NCBI GenBank assembly: GCA_036873755.1
Contig: JAVTVY010039249.1
Location: forward strand, 98,552 to 162,551
DNA from: Hanleya hanleyi
Lineage: Eukaryota > Mollusca > Polyplacophora > Lepidopleurida > Hanleyidae
Length of the DNA: 64,000 nucleotides
Direction of reading: 5' to 3'
The translations under genes were made by a program, and so were the position numbers. Under the pieces are notes generated by a model. It was not told the DNA's origin. It was given only the letters and a program-made list of their open reading frames with translations, and ran no database searches. Shown here one piece after another: positions 35,672 to 48,312 of the stretch; position 1 is the first letter of the stretch; every line of letters begins with the position of its first letter.

Positions 35672-38346
35672 AGATTAGTGAGAAAAAAAAAGAAATAGCG
35701 TGAGATCAAATGAAAATAAATTACATCGAAGAAACTTAAATTTTGATTAGTGATCATAAAAAACAAATGTTGAATTTCATATATTGAAAAAAATTACCAA
35801 TCTATTTTTTGTTGACATATTACAGCAAAATTCACAACACAGTTTTACCGATATCTCAAAAATCTCAACCGAGAACCAGAATATAAATTTACCACAAAGT
35901 TGAAGAATATGTTCTCATTATATTACATCATTTTGGTTCTCGAAGTGTTTTTTGAGTATCAGTTAAAATGTGCAGTCAATTTTGATGTAAAATGTCAAAA
36001 CACCACAACTGACAATCTTTACATGTTTATAATACATTATTTATAGCACTGAATTGATTCTTTGTATATATGAAATACAACATTTGTTTAGTGTGATCCT
36101 TAAAAATGGGCTTCATATAGGCTTAAATTTATTGCGACCATTTTGTGATCTGATATGCTCAGAAAACTGCATGGTTTAAAATGCAAATACATTTAAATCA
36201 GCGCCATAGTCTGTGTTGTTGCCTGGACAATAAACTACATACCGCATTTCAGCAGTGTGTGTTGGGTATTAGATCTGATGGCTTCTGGTGACAGTCCTAA
36301 GAACATCTTAGTTCGTACAGGTGTTTCGATAAGGCCAGTCTCAGTTGATTGTTTGGTTCTCATGACATGGAATTTTAAAATACACATGCTACATGCGATA
36401 ATTATTCATTAGTAATTATGGATTTACAACCCAAAGCATCTAACAATAAAGAAAATAATCTGTTCTGCAATTGATAATCTTAAATCTCTCATGTATTTTA
36501 ATTATTCGACCCCAAAATATAAATGCGAGACAGTTATGAGAAACGAACAGTCAACTACCAAAGGCCTTAATGATACATCTGTAGTTTATACTGGTGTTTC
36601 AGTGATGGCACATCGTAGTTTGTACAGGTGTTTCAAGAATCGTACATCCATAGTTTGTACAAGGTATTTTGTTCCACAAACATTAGCATGAGTTGACTGT
36701 GTCACTCTCTACAAATATGTGACCATTTCTAAGATACCCAGTGGCACAAACCCAATGGCATGAGCGAACGTCCCCGTCCCCATACCAGTTTCATCCTCGA
36801 CAGTCATGGGGCACCATTTCAATATCATATTGCTACTGATAAGCAGTTGCTTGCATGGATACATGGCTACTCTATTCTGTTCTTCACATTTGCTAATAAT
36901 GCATCGGGGTGGAACATGAATACAGTTTGATATATTTCCAATGTCATAAAAGTGATGCATAAAAAAGCATAGTTTGACTCAAGTCTGCTTTCCTGATGTC
37001 CATTATACTCCATTCTTCTGAACCCTACTTCAACCCTCCTCCATACAGAGAGGTAATCAAAGGAACTTCAAAGATAACTGCATTTCAACCGGCCAGCAGA
37101 GAACTGCATGTATCGACCCTCTAGACCACCATATTGTTTGGCTTGGAGAACTGAGAAGTTACATGCATTGTGATAAATCAGCTTTTAGGTCTGTGGTGTT
37201 GAATCATCATTTTATGCTGGTGAAAGTATTCAGAAGTTTCTTCTCTTTCTTGATTAATACTCCTAAGGCTTCGATGCGAGTTTTGAAATCACTGCAAGTA
37301 AATTTACAAGACCATGGTTACATAATTATAACAAACATTATTACAAGCTATTCCAATGATGTGGAAAATGTTGTGGACCTGTTTTAATATTTCCAAGGGT
37401 TCTATTCTAAGTGAAAGACAAAACTTCAAAGTCCATAGAAACTTTCACTGGTACCTCAGTACTGAGTCTGACTGAATACATGTAATGGGAATGTCGTGCC
37501 ATTCGAACAATGCGCGGCGAGCCCCAACAGCTAATTAATGAACAAGATTACCACTTCCGGCCCCATTCAGGCGTCTGGAATCCTTTGTTTACAACTGAAA
37601 TTTATAAGATTGGAAGTGCCCAAGAATGCACCAACAACCGTTTTCAACAACAACAACAAAATGTTGAAATTTGACTTTAGGTTATACGCCACCATTAATA
37701 TTTCTTATTATGTAGTAAATTTGGATGGCACACCTCCAGAAAACCCAATCGCATTATTTCGTTGCAACAAATGACCTACCTTGTTGGAAAGACTGATTTG
37801 TTCTGTCAAATTTATCGGCAATTTGAACATATGATGAGCGACTCATTTTTGAACCAGCCGACATGACAAACATTCACCACGCAGAAACTGAAAATGCCCT
37901 AAAACTCCATGGGGGTACCCGACAAAAAGCTGTCACAATGTTGCTGTCTGCAGACACTGTTCCAGCTTTTTTGTATATTTTTCTTTGTCAAAATAAAATA
38001 TCACTGATCAAACACACAAACATGTATCTACTTCACCTCAGTGTGTTTGTAGCTCTAAGATGGAGATGGGCTTCGGCTCCTATTATTGCTTCTGCTTCTG
38101 CTGTGGCTTTATATATTTGGACCAAGAACGATCGAATGAGGTACCAGGTCTCTGGAATAGAGCCGCTGTTAATTTACCAAGGCAGGGCCGTGGACCATGG
38201 GCTCCTGGTCCCTACATATCTCTGCCAGAGCGTCCGTGACCTTTCACACCTCTGCCATGGTGGCATTGACCTCTGTCCCATTCATACCTCTGTGATTTCT
38301 TTGGTCAAACTCACACCATGAGGCAGGGGGGAATGTCTCTCCAAAC

Positions 38347-38378
38347 TGAATGAATGAATGAATGAATGAATGAATGTT
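38347..38378 (+). repeat. (TGAA)n microsatellite
   Basis: About seven tandem copies of TGAA followed by TGTTTAATCACC; such tails also end some retroelements. Confidence 0.7.
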
Positions 38379-39589
38379 TAATCACCATACAGTATGTACA
38401 ATATGTATATATATGTATAAAACTGAGAATGGCGGGAATAAAACCCCAGAGGGTTTGTTATATCCCAAATGGTAAGAAATACAATATATTGGCAGGAAGC
38501 GATTGATGTAGTCAGAATTTATGGATTAAATGATATAATGGTGAATAGACTGTGTCGCACTGCTGAGCTCTTGTTATAATATAATTGACAAATAAAGAGA
38601 ATATGCCGTTGGAGCTCGGTAGCCTAAGTAAATAACTGCCAGAATAAAAACACAGAACATTTTAGCATGGGGATTTTCACTTAGCAATAATATCAATGCC
38701 AAGTCTTATAATACTACTGTTGGGCTGAACTTCAAAATAATAATCTAGCTCATTTTACTGTAACATTCTGCCCTGTCTCATCATATCTGGGCCAGCCTAT
38801 ACACAAGAATTGTCCTGTAATTAAAACTGAAACTTCTCCACTAGCAGCGAATCTCATTTTCGTAAATCCTCTAAAAATAATTCATCACATGAATTGAAAT
38901 TTCACACAATAAAATCAGAGGATGATCAAATTTATTGAAACTGGATTTGACAAAATGGTCCAAAATCATGCGGATAATCCAGGGTACAGACACTTTAGGA
39001 AGCTATTGTCTGAGTCTGTGCAGCTGAAAATGCCAAAGTCTAGACACATTGTTGTCTCATGATCTTTACATGGAGTATGAACCTGTCCTTGTTATTTTAA
39101 TTATTTTATAGGTTTATCAAATTTAGTAAAATGATCAATTAAATTTTGTTAAAATTGATAGCTGAATTTTAATACAGTGATTGAATTATTACAGGATTTA
39201 CTATAGCGAGCATCATTTTTAACTCACCTTGGCAAAGTTTCCTTTGTTCAATCTGCTGAACAATCATTGAAAGATCTGGTTAGTCATTCCTCCAGAAGCT
39301 TGTCCTTTTGCCACTCTAGTGACACTGGTGAGGTTCAATTCCCTACAGAGAAACTATATTTCAACCAATTTTGAAGAACCTTCATTGCAGAATTAGTGGG
39401 GGAGAAGATAATGGAGCAATATAGCTAGAACTCAATACTGAATGTTTTTTTGCAACAGTTTTATTGGTATAAGATACTGAACCCATGCTAAATTTTGTAA
39501 CACTAACCGAAACACAATAATATTCATTTCCCAATTCACACAACGCGAGATAGATTGTCCCGGAAATATTAAAAATTTAGGATCATATT

Positions 39590-39915
39590 TGCATCACCCC
39601 CCCCCCCCCTTCACCCAACCACGGGGACCGGTTTAGTAGTGGGGACTTAGCAAATGAAAGTTGTTAGAAATGCATTATGCTTCAATGTCCTACCCTCTGG
39701 GGCAAAACATTGAAGTGCCTACTTTAAACCCCATCCAATTGCAATTAATGTCCCATCCCTAGGTAAAAGAAACATTAATTAAATCCCCACGTAAACTGAA
39801 AACGTGTGAAAGCACAACCCCTAGGAAAACTTGTTGTGAATCCCCAGGTAATCTCCCACTAAGCCCGACCCTTGCCCGAGGTTTGGGGATGTTGGGGGGG
39901 GGGGAGGGGGGGATT
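39590..39915. other. Segment bounded by poly-C and poly-G tracts
   Basis: Poly-C at about 39597-39607 and poly-G at about 39894-39914 bound 300 bp with repeated CCCCA/GGGGA words. It may be a small inverted-end element, but the ends are too simple to prove it. Confidence 0.25.
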
Positions 39916-41555
39916 TTATTTGACTTCTGCTTCTGCATTACCCAACTCCTTGCAACAACTTCGCCCAGCTTGAAGCTACAGCCCAATTCGTAAAGGGTTT
40001 TAGACTCCCTTATTCCACTTGGGGCGTATTGGTGCAGAGAACTTCCGCTAAGTACCAAAGGCCCTCACAATTAGTTTTAATAATTGAATATTCTATTTTT
40101 CAAGAATATTATATTTATAATGTACATGCATACAAGATCCATCGGAAAATATCAACAGAATTGTTTTTCAAATAGATTTTCAGGAATAGTTTATCGATAT
40201 ATTATTCAAATTAATTGCGGGTGCCTTTGGTAAAAGTGAAACCGAGGCGACTACTTCCCGGAAGCACCTGTTCATAGGCCTAGCTACCTCAACCTTAAAA
40301 AGTGGAAAAAGCTATAGGAAACACGAGTGCGACTAACGATCAGTCATCCAAGGCCTAGTGCCTGTGGTGTGTGTGTGGGGGGGGGAGGGAGAGGGGGTCT
40401 AAATGAGCCCCATCTATTGACCTTAAAACTAAATGACGAAGTGGTTGTAAATGCATGTATGACGTATGAATCAATTCTGAGCAATTAAAACAACTGTATT
40501 TTAACCAGTTCCCGCACATTTGCCGCCAAAAGTTCAAGAATGTACCATGGTTGTGGTTGTTGGAACATACACGGTCAGATTAGGCGCTCAGCTGAGTGAA
40601 TAATATTTGATGAATCTTCACTGATCTCGTTAAATTTTGTATGGAAGAGATGCTTATTAGTCAAAACTTGTGTCACATTTGAGGATACAATACATGAAAA
40701 TAGTCATACTTACGAAGATTGTTGCCGGCTATCGAGTAAATCGAGACTCGATCGCACATCACCTCACTGGTTTGGCTGCGACCGTTGCTTTTTGTCATGA
40801 TCACGTGCTGGTGACGAATATTGCTGACGTAACACATACACCTAGCGGATGATGCCGGCAGACAGAGTTATGTCCCCTCTGAAAGCTCGTGTACATCTTG
40901 TTCGCCGTTGTACAAGAAGTAAATCCAAATGCTATCTTATTTTAAGCAAAATTGTGAGCATTCGGGACTTGAATTGAGAGGAGGCAACCATCACCACGCC
41001 TCATTCCCGGCATCTTACTGCTCTTTACCACGGTAGCGTACTGCATGCCGCGTGCGCTTCGGGTTTTTAACGGTACCCCGACATTCCGGTTCATCATGTA
41101 AATGTTTCACTTGACAGTCCAGTACTGTATATGCACCTATATCACGCAATATTACGCAAGAGGGTTGACTTGAAAATACACTGAACAGTGTATGTTAATT
41201 TGTACGACGACTAGCAACCAAATTGCTTTCTTGTACGTACCTTACTGTATAAGTTGTACGAAGTCACGCATCCGGCATCTCAAAAAACTTACTGGTTTTT
41301 CGGATATATACCAGATTTGGTAACTCAAAATACCAGATGTGGTAGTTCGATGATTTCAATATCAAAACTACCAGATCTGGTGTTTCAAAAAACTTCTCCG
41401 GATTACAAACTTCTGAATGTAGTATTTTAAAGGTCCTATTATGGTAACTCAAGAAACTTGTGTGCTAACTACCATTTTTGGAAGCTGGAAGTTCCAAAAC
41501 CAGTATCACACGTTCCAACAAGTGGTAGTTCAAACTACTTCCTTTTTACAGTGTA

Positions 41556-42062
41556 CACTCGTATTCTGCTATCACCGTGCGATATGTATCGCCAAATTTG
41601 AGAAACTTCGAGTGAAGGCGCTTGGTGATACACCCCCGTTTTACAAGTTTCTGCAATAATATTTTGTGACGTTGATTAAAATCGTCACATTTAACACAGG
41701 ATCTAGCAAATGCTACTAGGCGAGATACTTATACGCCATATGCAGGTCCCTCTGGTATATTACTGCCCAGATAGGGATAGTTTACGATGTCGAAATTGTA
41801 ATCATCTCTTGTCGTAAACCCGACGAGAGAGAAGGCCCGCTTCATTTCTATAGAGATATAGGTCTAAATAAGATGTGCCGCTGGTGCACAATTAGTACCC
41901 ATTGGAATACCTACATGTATATGCTCTTGACATATTGTATTGCCAAATTTCACATGGATATTATTAATGAGAAATTCGAACAACTCTATAAACAAAGAAA
42001 CATCTCATGAATGACATGTTTTGTATGTAGTATAGATAAAGAATGATATATCGCTTCTGACG
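41556..42062 (+). repeat. Block P copy 2, right part
   Basis: Matches about 1920-2135 and 2595-2750 in order: CAAATTTGAGAAACTTCGAG, CTAGCAAATGCTA, TATACGCCATATGCAGGTCC, GAAATTGTAATC, TGGTGCACAATT, CATTGGAAT, TAATGAGAA. Where copy 1 has a TTAA miniature element, this copy reads straight through at 41780-41785 (GTTTACGATGTCG), a mutated empty site. Confidence 0.85.
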
Positions 42063-42631
42063 TTAACCCTACCTGGCCTGGGTGGGGGGGCGAAATGGCC
42101 ACCCTACCAAACTTTCTGCGCTATCTCCGGAACGACAAAAATGGAGAGCTGAACCTCCTTCACTGTATAGCTTATCTTATTGCGGTCATTTTGCATAACC
42201 CCCGAGCAGAGGATCATGGGTATATTCAAGAGGGCGTCCACGTGGGGTATCAGAAAAGTGATATTTTTTCATATTTCTTCAAAAAAATTGCTTTTCCGCG
42301 ATGAAAAGTGGGCAAAATCTATTTTATTTCACATCACATTAATATTTACTAATTTATCATGCAGTTTTTGAGAAAAAAATACATAAATAAAAAATTCGAA
42401 AATCCCGACCGAAAAATCGACCCAAAAATGCCGTTTTTGAAAATGACGTCACTGTGACGCCATCTTGGATTTTCTTACATTTTCTGGTAGAGCTTGACCC
42501 AAGGGTATAGTGTGGTAAGTTTCAGCACCCTAGCTCAAGGGGTAAGAAAAATAATAAGGGGGGGGAGCCTTCGCCCCCCCCCCCCCCCAGGCCAGGACAG
42601 GCCCCAAAAAGCCCAGGCCAGACAGGGTTAA
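42063..42631 (+). mobile_element. TTAA miniature element, intact copy
   Basis: TTAA at both ends (42063, 42628) with CCCTACCTGGCCTGGG and its inverse CAGGCCAGACAGGG. Internal order: CTATCTCCGGAACGACAAAAA, CCACGTGG, AAAAGTGGGCAAAATCTA, TGACGTCACTGTGACGCCA (one intact and one mutated CRE), GCCATCTTGG (YY1), GAGCTTGACCCAAGGG, poly-C/poly-G tracts. The octamer is reduced to TTTTGCATAACC. Confidence 0.9.
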
Positions 42632-42796
42632 TATATCGGCGATCAGTTTTCTTGAACACCGATACTGTTAAAGAACTAAGACGGACAGTAAGGTCCTGAT
42701 GAGGGATTGTAGTCTAGAGAGTGGAGAAATCCAATGTGGATACGTGTCTGTACGGTATGTGACCTGTATAGACAGATAGACAGATGAATATGAAAG

Positions 42797-44465
42797 CTAT
42801 GGTGTTCTATTTGGGCCAAGTTTGCGTCGCGTGGCGACTTTTAGAAACTCGCCACTCGCCACGCGCCGTGGACCTCTCCGGCGCGCGGCGACTGGCGACT
42901 TTCTGCTATCTCTTAACCTGCAAAAACTCGCCAGTCGCCACCCGCCGTAAAACACGGCGAGTTTCGCTCTATCTCTTAACCTGGAAAAACTCGCCGCGCG
43001 CCACTCGCCGGATGAACCACGGCGCGCGGCGACTGGCGACTTTTGACTTCTGGAATTCTCAGGACTTTTTCTCAAGTGCGCATGCCCGGGGAGCATCAAT
43101 TATCGGAATATTTTGTTCGAAACATGCTGTCATTTAATTTAATTTTAAATCTCTTCCTCGTGCATAAATATACATAATTTCTAATGAATGAACTCTCCAG
43201 CTACATCTGATGCTATGTGACTAATTTTGAAGATGTAAGCTATCTGTAATAATTAATATAGTTGTTTTTTGAAACAAGTTTCTTTTTAATGCAATACGCA
43301 TATAGGGCAATCTAATTTTGTCAAATGTGCAATTATTTCTTTATTAAAATACTCGTTATCCGTTTCTGTGCAGAACTTGCATACTCTCGTTATTATCTGC
43401 TGGTATATTTTAAAAAGTTGACACCAAGACAACATTTTCAATCGTTTTTTTAATCTTTTTTTTATATAAGTGCCTATATATATTTATAAAACAGCATATC
43501 GTTTTCAATTCAGAATGAATCGCTTTGAAATTGTTCTTTATTTAAGATACAATAAAGCACTCGACGCGGGAATTTTGTTTTACAAGATAAAAGCAACGTC
43601 AACTAATATGCTGTATGAAATATTAAGAAAGCGAATAGAGCGTCATCGTCATATTGATTAAAAAAGTAAGAAAAAATGCTAACATTTTCTCTGGATGATT
43701 GAATTTCTCTCTTCGTAAGTTTTATGTGAAAAACGGGCGATATCTTTGTATAAGAGATCCTTTATTGCTGTTTTAATCCATAGAGCGGCTCTTTGTTGGG
43801 TTGATATTTCCTGTATCACAAACCCTACAAACTATCAAGACCCTATTTTTAAAGATGAAAAGACGTATTTCTTTCAACAGTTTCCATATTTTTTTTACTT
43901 CCTCAAATTCGATGAGATCGCGACTGTGATTTATGATATTGCAACTCCATAATTGATGCTCCTCGGGCATGCGCACTTGAGAAAAAGTCCTGAGAATTCC
44001 AGAAGTCAAAAGTCGCCAGTCGCCGCGCGCCGTGGTTTGTCCGGCGAGTGGCGCGCGGCGAGTTTTTCCAGGTTAAGAGATAGAGCGAAACTCGCCGTGT
44101 TTTACGGCGCGTGGCGACTGGCGAGTTTTTGCAGGTTAAGAGATAGCAGAAAGTCGCCAGTCGCCGCGCGCCGGAGATGTCCACGGCGCGTGGCGAGTGG
44201 CGAGTTTCACTACAGTCAAAAGTCGCCAGTCGCCGTGCGCCGTGGTTCATCCGGCGAGTGGCGCGCGGCGAGTTTTTCCAGGTTAAGAGATAGAGCGAAA
44301 CTCGCCGTGTTTAACGGCGGGTGGCGACTGGCGAGTTTTTGCAGGTTAAGAGATAGCAGAAAGTCGCCAGTCGCCGCGCGCCGGAGAGGTCCACGGCGCG
44401 TGGCGAGTGGCGAGTTTCTAAAAGTCGCCATGCGACGCAAACTTGACCCAAATAGAATACCATAG
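42797..44465. mobile_element. Foldback element FB-2, GC-rich arms around an AT-rich core
   Basis: Ends CTATGGTGTTCTATTTGGG and its inverse mark a 1669-bp element; aaag flanks both sides, a weak 4-bp duplication. The left arm is about 310 bp (42797-43106). The right arm (about 43950-44465) is longer because a 210-bp section is tandemly doubled (starts 44004 and 44214). Arms are built from GGCGAGTGGCGCGCGGCGAG-type modules separated by a CAGGTTAAGAGATAG spacer that recurs four times on the right. The core (43107-43949) is very AT-rich with no supported gene. ORFs in the arms, up to 170 codons and rich in A/R/S, are composition artefacts. Confidence 0.85.
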
Positions 44466-44591
44466 AAAGCAGATGTTACTTTTGCATCATGTTTTACCCC
44501 TCAAAGTTGTCCCAAATGGAGTGCAGCTGGTGAGAGTAAAGGACACCCGAGGTACACAAAACTGAAGCAGCAAAGCCCAAAGCGAGTCTTT

Positions 44592-45130
44592 CTATGGACT
44601 TTTATTCAATTCAGCCAGACGTTTATAAATGAAGATTATGAGTTTCTGGTACAGACCATGCTTCCGGCCTGCATTTTCCTGGGGCGATCTTTTCCCAACC
44701 CGGGTATAACGTAAGACTGATAACATGAGTAAGACATTCTTTCTTGAACAAGCGCTGGATGAGCGCAAAGACAACAGGGTCCGTAGGGGAATACATCACT
44801 GAATAACATAGGGCCGGATGCCAAGCTCAATTTTGCATTTGTTGGACGTTAACTTCACCAATGGTAATTAACCTGGGATTGACGGTTCCCCACTAGCATG
44901 TCCAGATACATGTGTAGGGCTGTGGAAGTCACATTCCCCGCAAACAATTTTTGTCTGATTTCACGTGCTTGAAATATTGGGGCATGGAATAGAGTATATT
45001 GATGGAAAACCTGGAATACTGCTGGAGACATTACGTTCCTTCCCACCCACACCTCCCCCTGAGAGGACACCCCCACCCAATTCAACACGTTAGCGGCCGA
45101 AATGAGACCCTGTGCGCCTAGTTTTACCAA
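44592..45130 (-). other. Gene-like segment with poly(A) signal, function unknown
   Basis: A minus-strand frame of 91 codons (45130-44855) contains GEVWVGRNVMSPAVFQVFHQY and is followed by shorter frames ending over AATAAA at 44605-44600. Composition is richer than the flanks. It could be the 3-prime part of a gene starting near 48.3 kb, but no splice chain could be built by eye and no family is recognised. Confidence 0.2.
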
Positions 45131-46588
45131 CTTGCTTGTGATTTTGTGCTATAGGCCCTACACATCAACACTTCATATTTTGTATGTGTACAGTATAGCA
45201 TCCTCAGTGACAAAATCCTCTACAAAACACACCTGATTTCACCGACACTCCGTTCTGATCTGTCTCAACATCATGTGATAAGGATTCAATGCGCTCAGAA
45301 TAATGTTGTATACTGGTGTTACAGGTCGCCTTTACCATAATGTATCAATTACCATGAACTTCTACATGTATCACATTCATATTGAATGGTGATGGCTGAT
45401 GAAAATATTGCCCATATGGAACAAATGGCTGGATTCCAACGAATAAAAAGTTAATGTTAATCATAAACAACATACAATTAATAATACTATCAAATAATTA
45501 TGTTTATTCCTTGTCGACATCAATATAATACAGACAATATTATGACTGAATCATGGTAACAGATATTCAAGGGTATGTATGTCTACACTAAACTGAAGGA
45601 GACCCATGATGCGTATTATATTATGTTGTAAAACTTCACTTGCTAATCTCGATTATGTTACCTATTGTGAGAATAAATGAAGTTATGAAAATAAATTTAG
45701 TATGATTGCCCATTGCCCTCAAATTAGAAATATCTTCAGCAGCTAAGGTTAAGCCAATCATAACAATAAATAGCACCATGGTATTGTTGCAATATCACCC
45801 AGGTATTGATCTTTGGTTAAGAAAGTAATGAGATACATATAAACCTGTTCTTTGTGTTATTCTGTATGCAGTTCATTCTGTATGTATTTTATACATGTAC
45901 ATATACCAGAAGTGGAATTGAAATTTGAATAAAATAATCAAAATATGTTCGGTTTTTACCTCTACTCAGAAAATGAAGTCTTTGTTTCTAGAAACCAAAT
46001 AATTTTAGACACTCAAGTCCTTACCTGGTCAAAGGAGATAATTTTGTAAAGAAAAAACAAAACAACAACAAGCATAGATCCACACTGGTGCACAGCAGAA
46101 AGTGTTATGACCTTTGATGATATTTGTGGAGCTGCAGGACTTCAACTTCCATGAATCTGATATTATCCACACAATCCCATCCTACATGATATTTTTGCCA
46201 TAGCACCGATAAACTAGATCCCTTCATTTATGTGCTCTAGATCCAGGATTCTGAGAGAAGGAATGAAGTCCGGCGTGGTTGGTTTAAGTTAGAACTGGGC
46301 ATCCTTGGAAATGTCTGACCGATTGACACATGTATCACTCTGCCGGTGGTCATTACATGTGTAATGTTTATTTTCTGAGGAATCAGCTGATATTCAATGG
46401 GGGGAGGGGGGAGGGGTGGCCAATCACTGACTCTGATTTTCACCATCTCTGTCATTTCACACCTTTCTGACACAGCTGAACCAATCAATAGTCTGTTTTG
46501 GTTTTTCCATTTCATCCAGTACATCCATTGTGTAACAGTCCTGTTGCATCTGATATCAGAAGTGCTGAATCCATGACCTGCAGGTTGG
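45131..46588. other. Unassigned stretch
   Basis: AT-rich, no recognised repeat. A 95-codon minus-strand ORF at 46237-46524 includes a PPLPPPP run and no known motif. Confidence 0.35.
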
Positions 46589-46601
46589 AATCAATTGTAT
46601 A

Positions 46602-46837
46602 TAAATAAACAAATTGCTTATGGATAAAAACTTCTAGTTTATTCAGGACGACGTTTCGATACAGGTACTAAACTAGGACGACGTTTCAATACAGGTACTA
46701 GTATCGTTTTCAAGTCAATGACTTGAAAACGATACTAGTACCTGTATCGAAACGTCGTCCTGAATAAACTAGAAGTTGTTATCCATAAGCAATTTGTTTA
46801 TTTATCTACTCCCCAACTTCTAAATGCCACTTAAGGA
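46602..46837. mobile_element. Retro-inserted inverted repeat with 13-bp target duplications
   Basis: AATCAATTGTATA occurs at 46589-46601 and 46838-46850, flanking the insert. Within it two arms (about 46600-46717 and 46719-46805) form a near-perfect palindrome with a one-base centre. The left arm has an extra ~30-bp repeat of the AGGACGACGTTTC-ATACAGG unit. CGATAC...GTATCGAAACGTCG gives a stem followed by GAAA, resembling the hammerhead-type motif in the ends of Penelope-like retroelements, but the CUGAUGA half is degenerate. Long target duplications fit target-primed reverse transcription. Assignment to Penelope-like elements is inference. Confidence 0.75.
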
Positions 46838-46850
46838 AATCAATTGTATA

Positions 46851-48250
46851 CATATTCAATATCAAAACTCCCTTCATTGAAAATGTTTATGGCCTTCATT
46901 ATATTTCATTCCTTCTTCATACACATCAAGATGAAATCCATTATACCAGTTCGTACCTTTCATACGTGTACTTAATGGAACTGGGACCTGACCATGTTAC
47001 AAGAATTTGCAATAGTATGAAATGAGAACTGAGTACTGTGAGAACTTAATCCAATCTATGAGTGATCAATAATATGAATTCTGATCTTGACAACTGGTTG
47101 GATTGTTGGAGTCCATGTTAGTGGCGTGAGCATGATAAAAATCCAGTATATCATAATCTAGAACAGGATTGTTTTTATCAGTAACTTCTCGATGGAGCAA
47201 TATTTTAACAAACGAAAATTAGATCACAAAAGAGAATACGTATACTGTGTTTGAGGAATATTTCTGTCTCCCCAATGGAAGGCGAAATTTGAATGAATGG
47301 TCTGTGTTGTCACTAGTGTGTCTGATGTCCCCCTTGCAAAGACAAGAAAATTTTCTATGTATTTATTATTTATTGATATATTTATTGATTTTCTTTTTGT
47401 CTAATTGTCTTCTATTCAAGTCATTTGGCATCGGTAAAACCTGAAATATATATCATGATCTCCTTCTTTCATCTAGTGATACTGTCTGTTTGGTTCCAGA
47501 TCACGGAGCTGAACAAAGCATGTGAAATGTGATCGTATGGCAAATAAATGCCCAGTGGTATGTCCAGGGTTTAAAACTAAAAAAAATATATATATATATA
47601 TTTGGGAAAGGTTCCATCCATGCGGTCAGTTTAAAATCTCAATAATGTAGGCCTAAATGTGAAATGTAGACACTCCTTTGTTTCAGCTACAATTCAGAAT
47701 AAGTTTTCAGAGTATCAGGTTTTAACAAGCAAATTATTTTTCATCAACAAGTGTCACAGCACACAATGTGGATATCACTAAACTGTTAGGATAAATGAAA
47801 AGAAAAGGTTTACAATGTTGTTCAAACAAAAAGTATATGTACATTATTTATCAGCTTTATTAAATAAGTTACGCAGCTAGATCAATTTGATGCTTCTGCA
47901 AAAGCAAACCATTATTGAACTGCCAAATGCCAAAATAAATAGCCCCCCGGAAATATAATTTATCAGCAAAATTTAGAATAACTGTTTTTAAACAACCAGG
48001 CTGGTGGATATCATCAACTGTAGGAAAAAAAGGTATCAGAAAAATTAGGGCATCGTCGATTGTGCTGTTGTCTTCCAGTCAGTGCGTGCATGATCGACCT
48101 CCCGTGCATTTGATATGCAACAACAACAACTTGGACTATTTGGTTGGCTTCGACATAAGTCGTCAGCTGACAAATACTTTACGATATATAGAAATGACGG
48201 GTGATGTACTAGGAATCATTGTGTTGTAATGACATGAAATCGCGGCAATA
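46851..48250. other. Unassigned AT-rich stretch
   Basis: Contains a short TA microsatellite at about 47586-47602 and a 65-codon plus-strand ORF without motifs. No gene supported. Confidence 0.35.
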
Positions 48251-48257
48251 AACATAC

Positions 48258-48312
48258 CAGAAAAACCGCAAGAAATCGCATTGTCCATCTCTACAAGCTG
48301 AGGACCCGCCAT
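48258..48312 (-). CDS. Possible first coding exon of an unidentified minus-strand gene
   Basis: AACATGGCGGG gives a good start context at 48312. The frame reads MAGPQLVEMDNAISCGFS and meets TTTTCTG/GTATGTTT, a strong-looking splice donor. The start overlaps a YY1-like ATGGCGG motif and lies 40-60 bases below a CCTCCCATCATGC stretch resembling core-promoter elements. No downstream exon could be recognised, so this may equally be chance. Confidence 0.22.

Larger units (their letters stand above)
34875..41553. mobile_element. 6.7-kb CACTG-ended element with subterminal repeats (CACTA/EnSpm-like)
   Basis: Both ends read CACTGTAAAAAGGAAGTA as perfect inverted repeats, flanked by TA on each side (34873-34874, 41554-41555). 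Within about 260 bp of each end, copies of ACTACCA and its inverse recur six or more times in mixed orientation, often as ACTACCAAAAGTGG. Subterminal arrays in both orientations behind CACTN ends are typical of CACTA/EnSpm elements, which duplicate 2-3 bp. Flanks match a continuous stretch of block P copy 1, so this is a real insertion. I see no intact transposase; the interior is AT-rich with short unconvincing ORFs (longest 152 codons at 37863-38321) and carries its own nested element. It may be a defective copy carrying captured DNA. Confidence 0.75.

Noticed and set aside
36709..36960. Minus-strand 83-codon ORF as a remnant of a CACTA transposase
   Set aside because: A short VPP..IISKC run was suggestive, but nothing before it fits a transposase, so I made no call.
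39590..39915. Mobile element with poly-C/poly-G ends
   Set aside because: Ends are low complexity only and no target duplication was found.
42784..44465. ORFs of 100-170 codons rich in A, R and S
   Set aside because: Translation of GC-rich foldback arms; same peptides appear on both strands because the arms are inverted.
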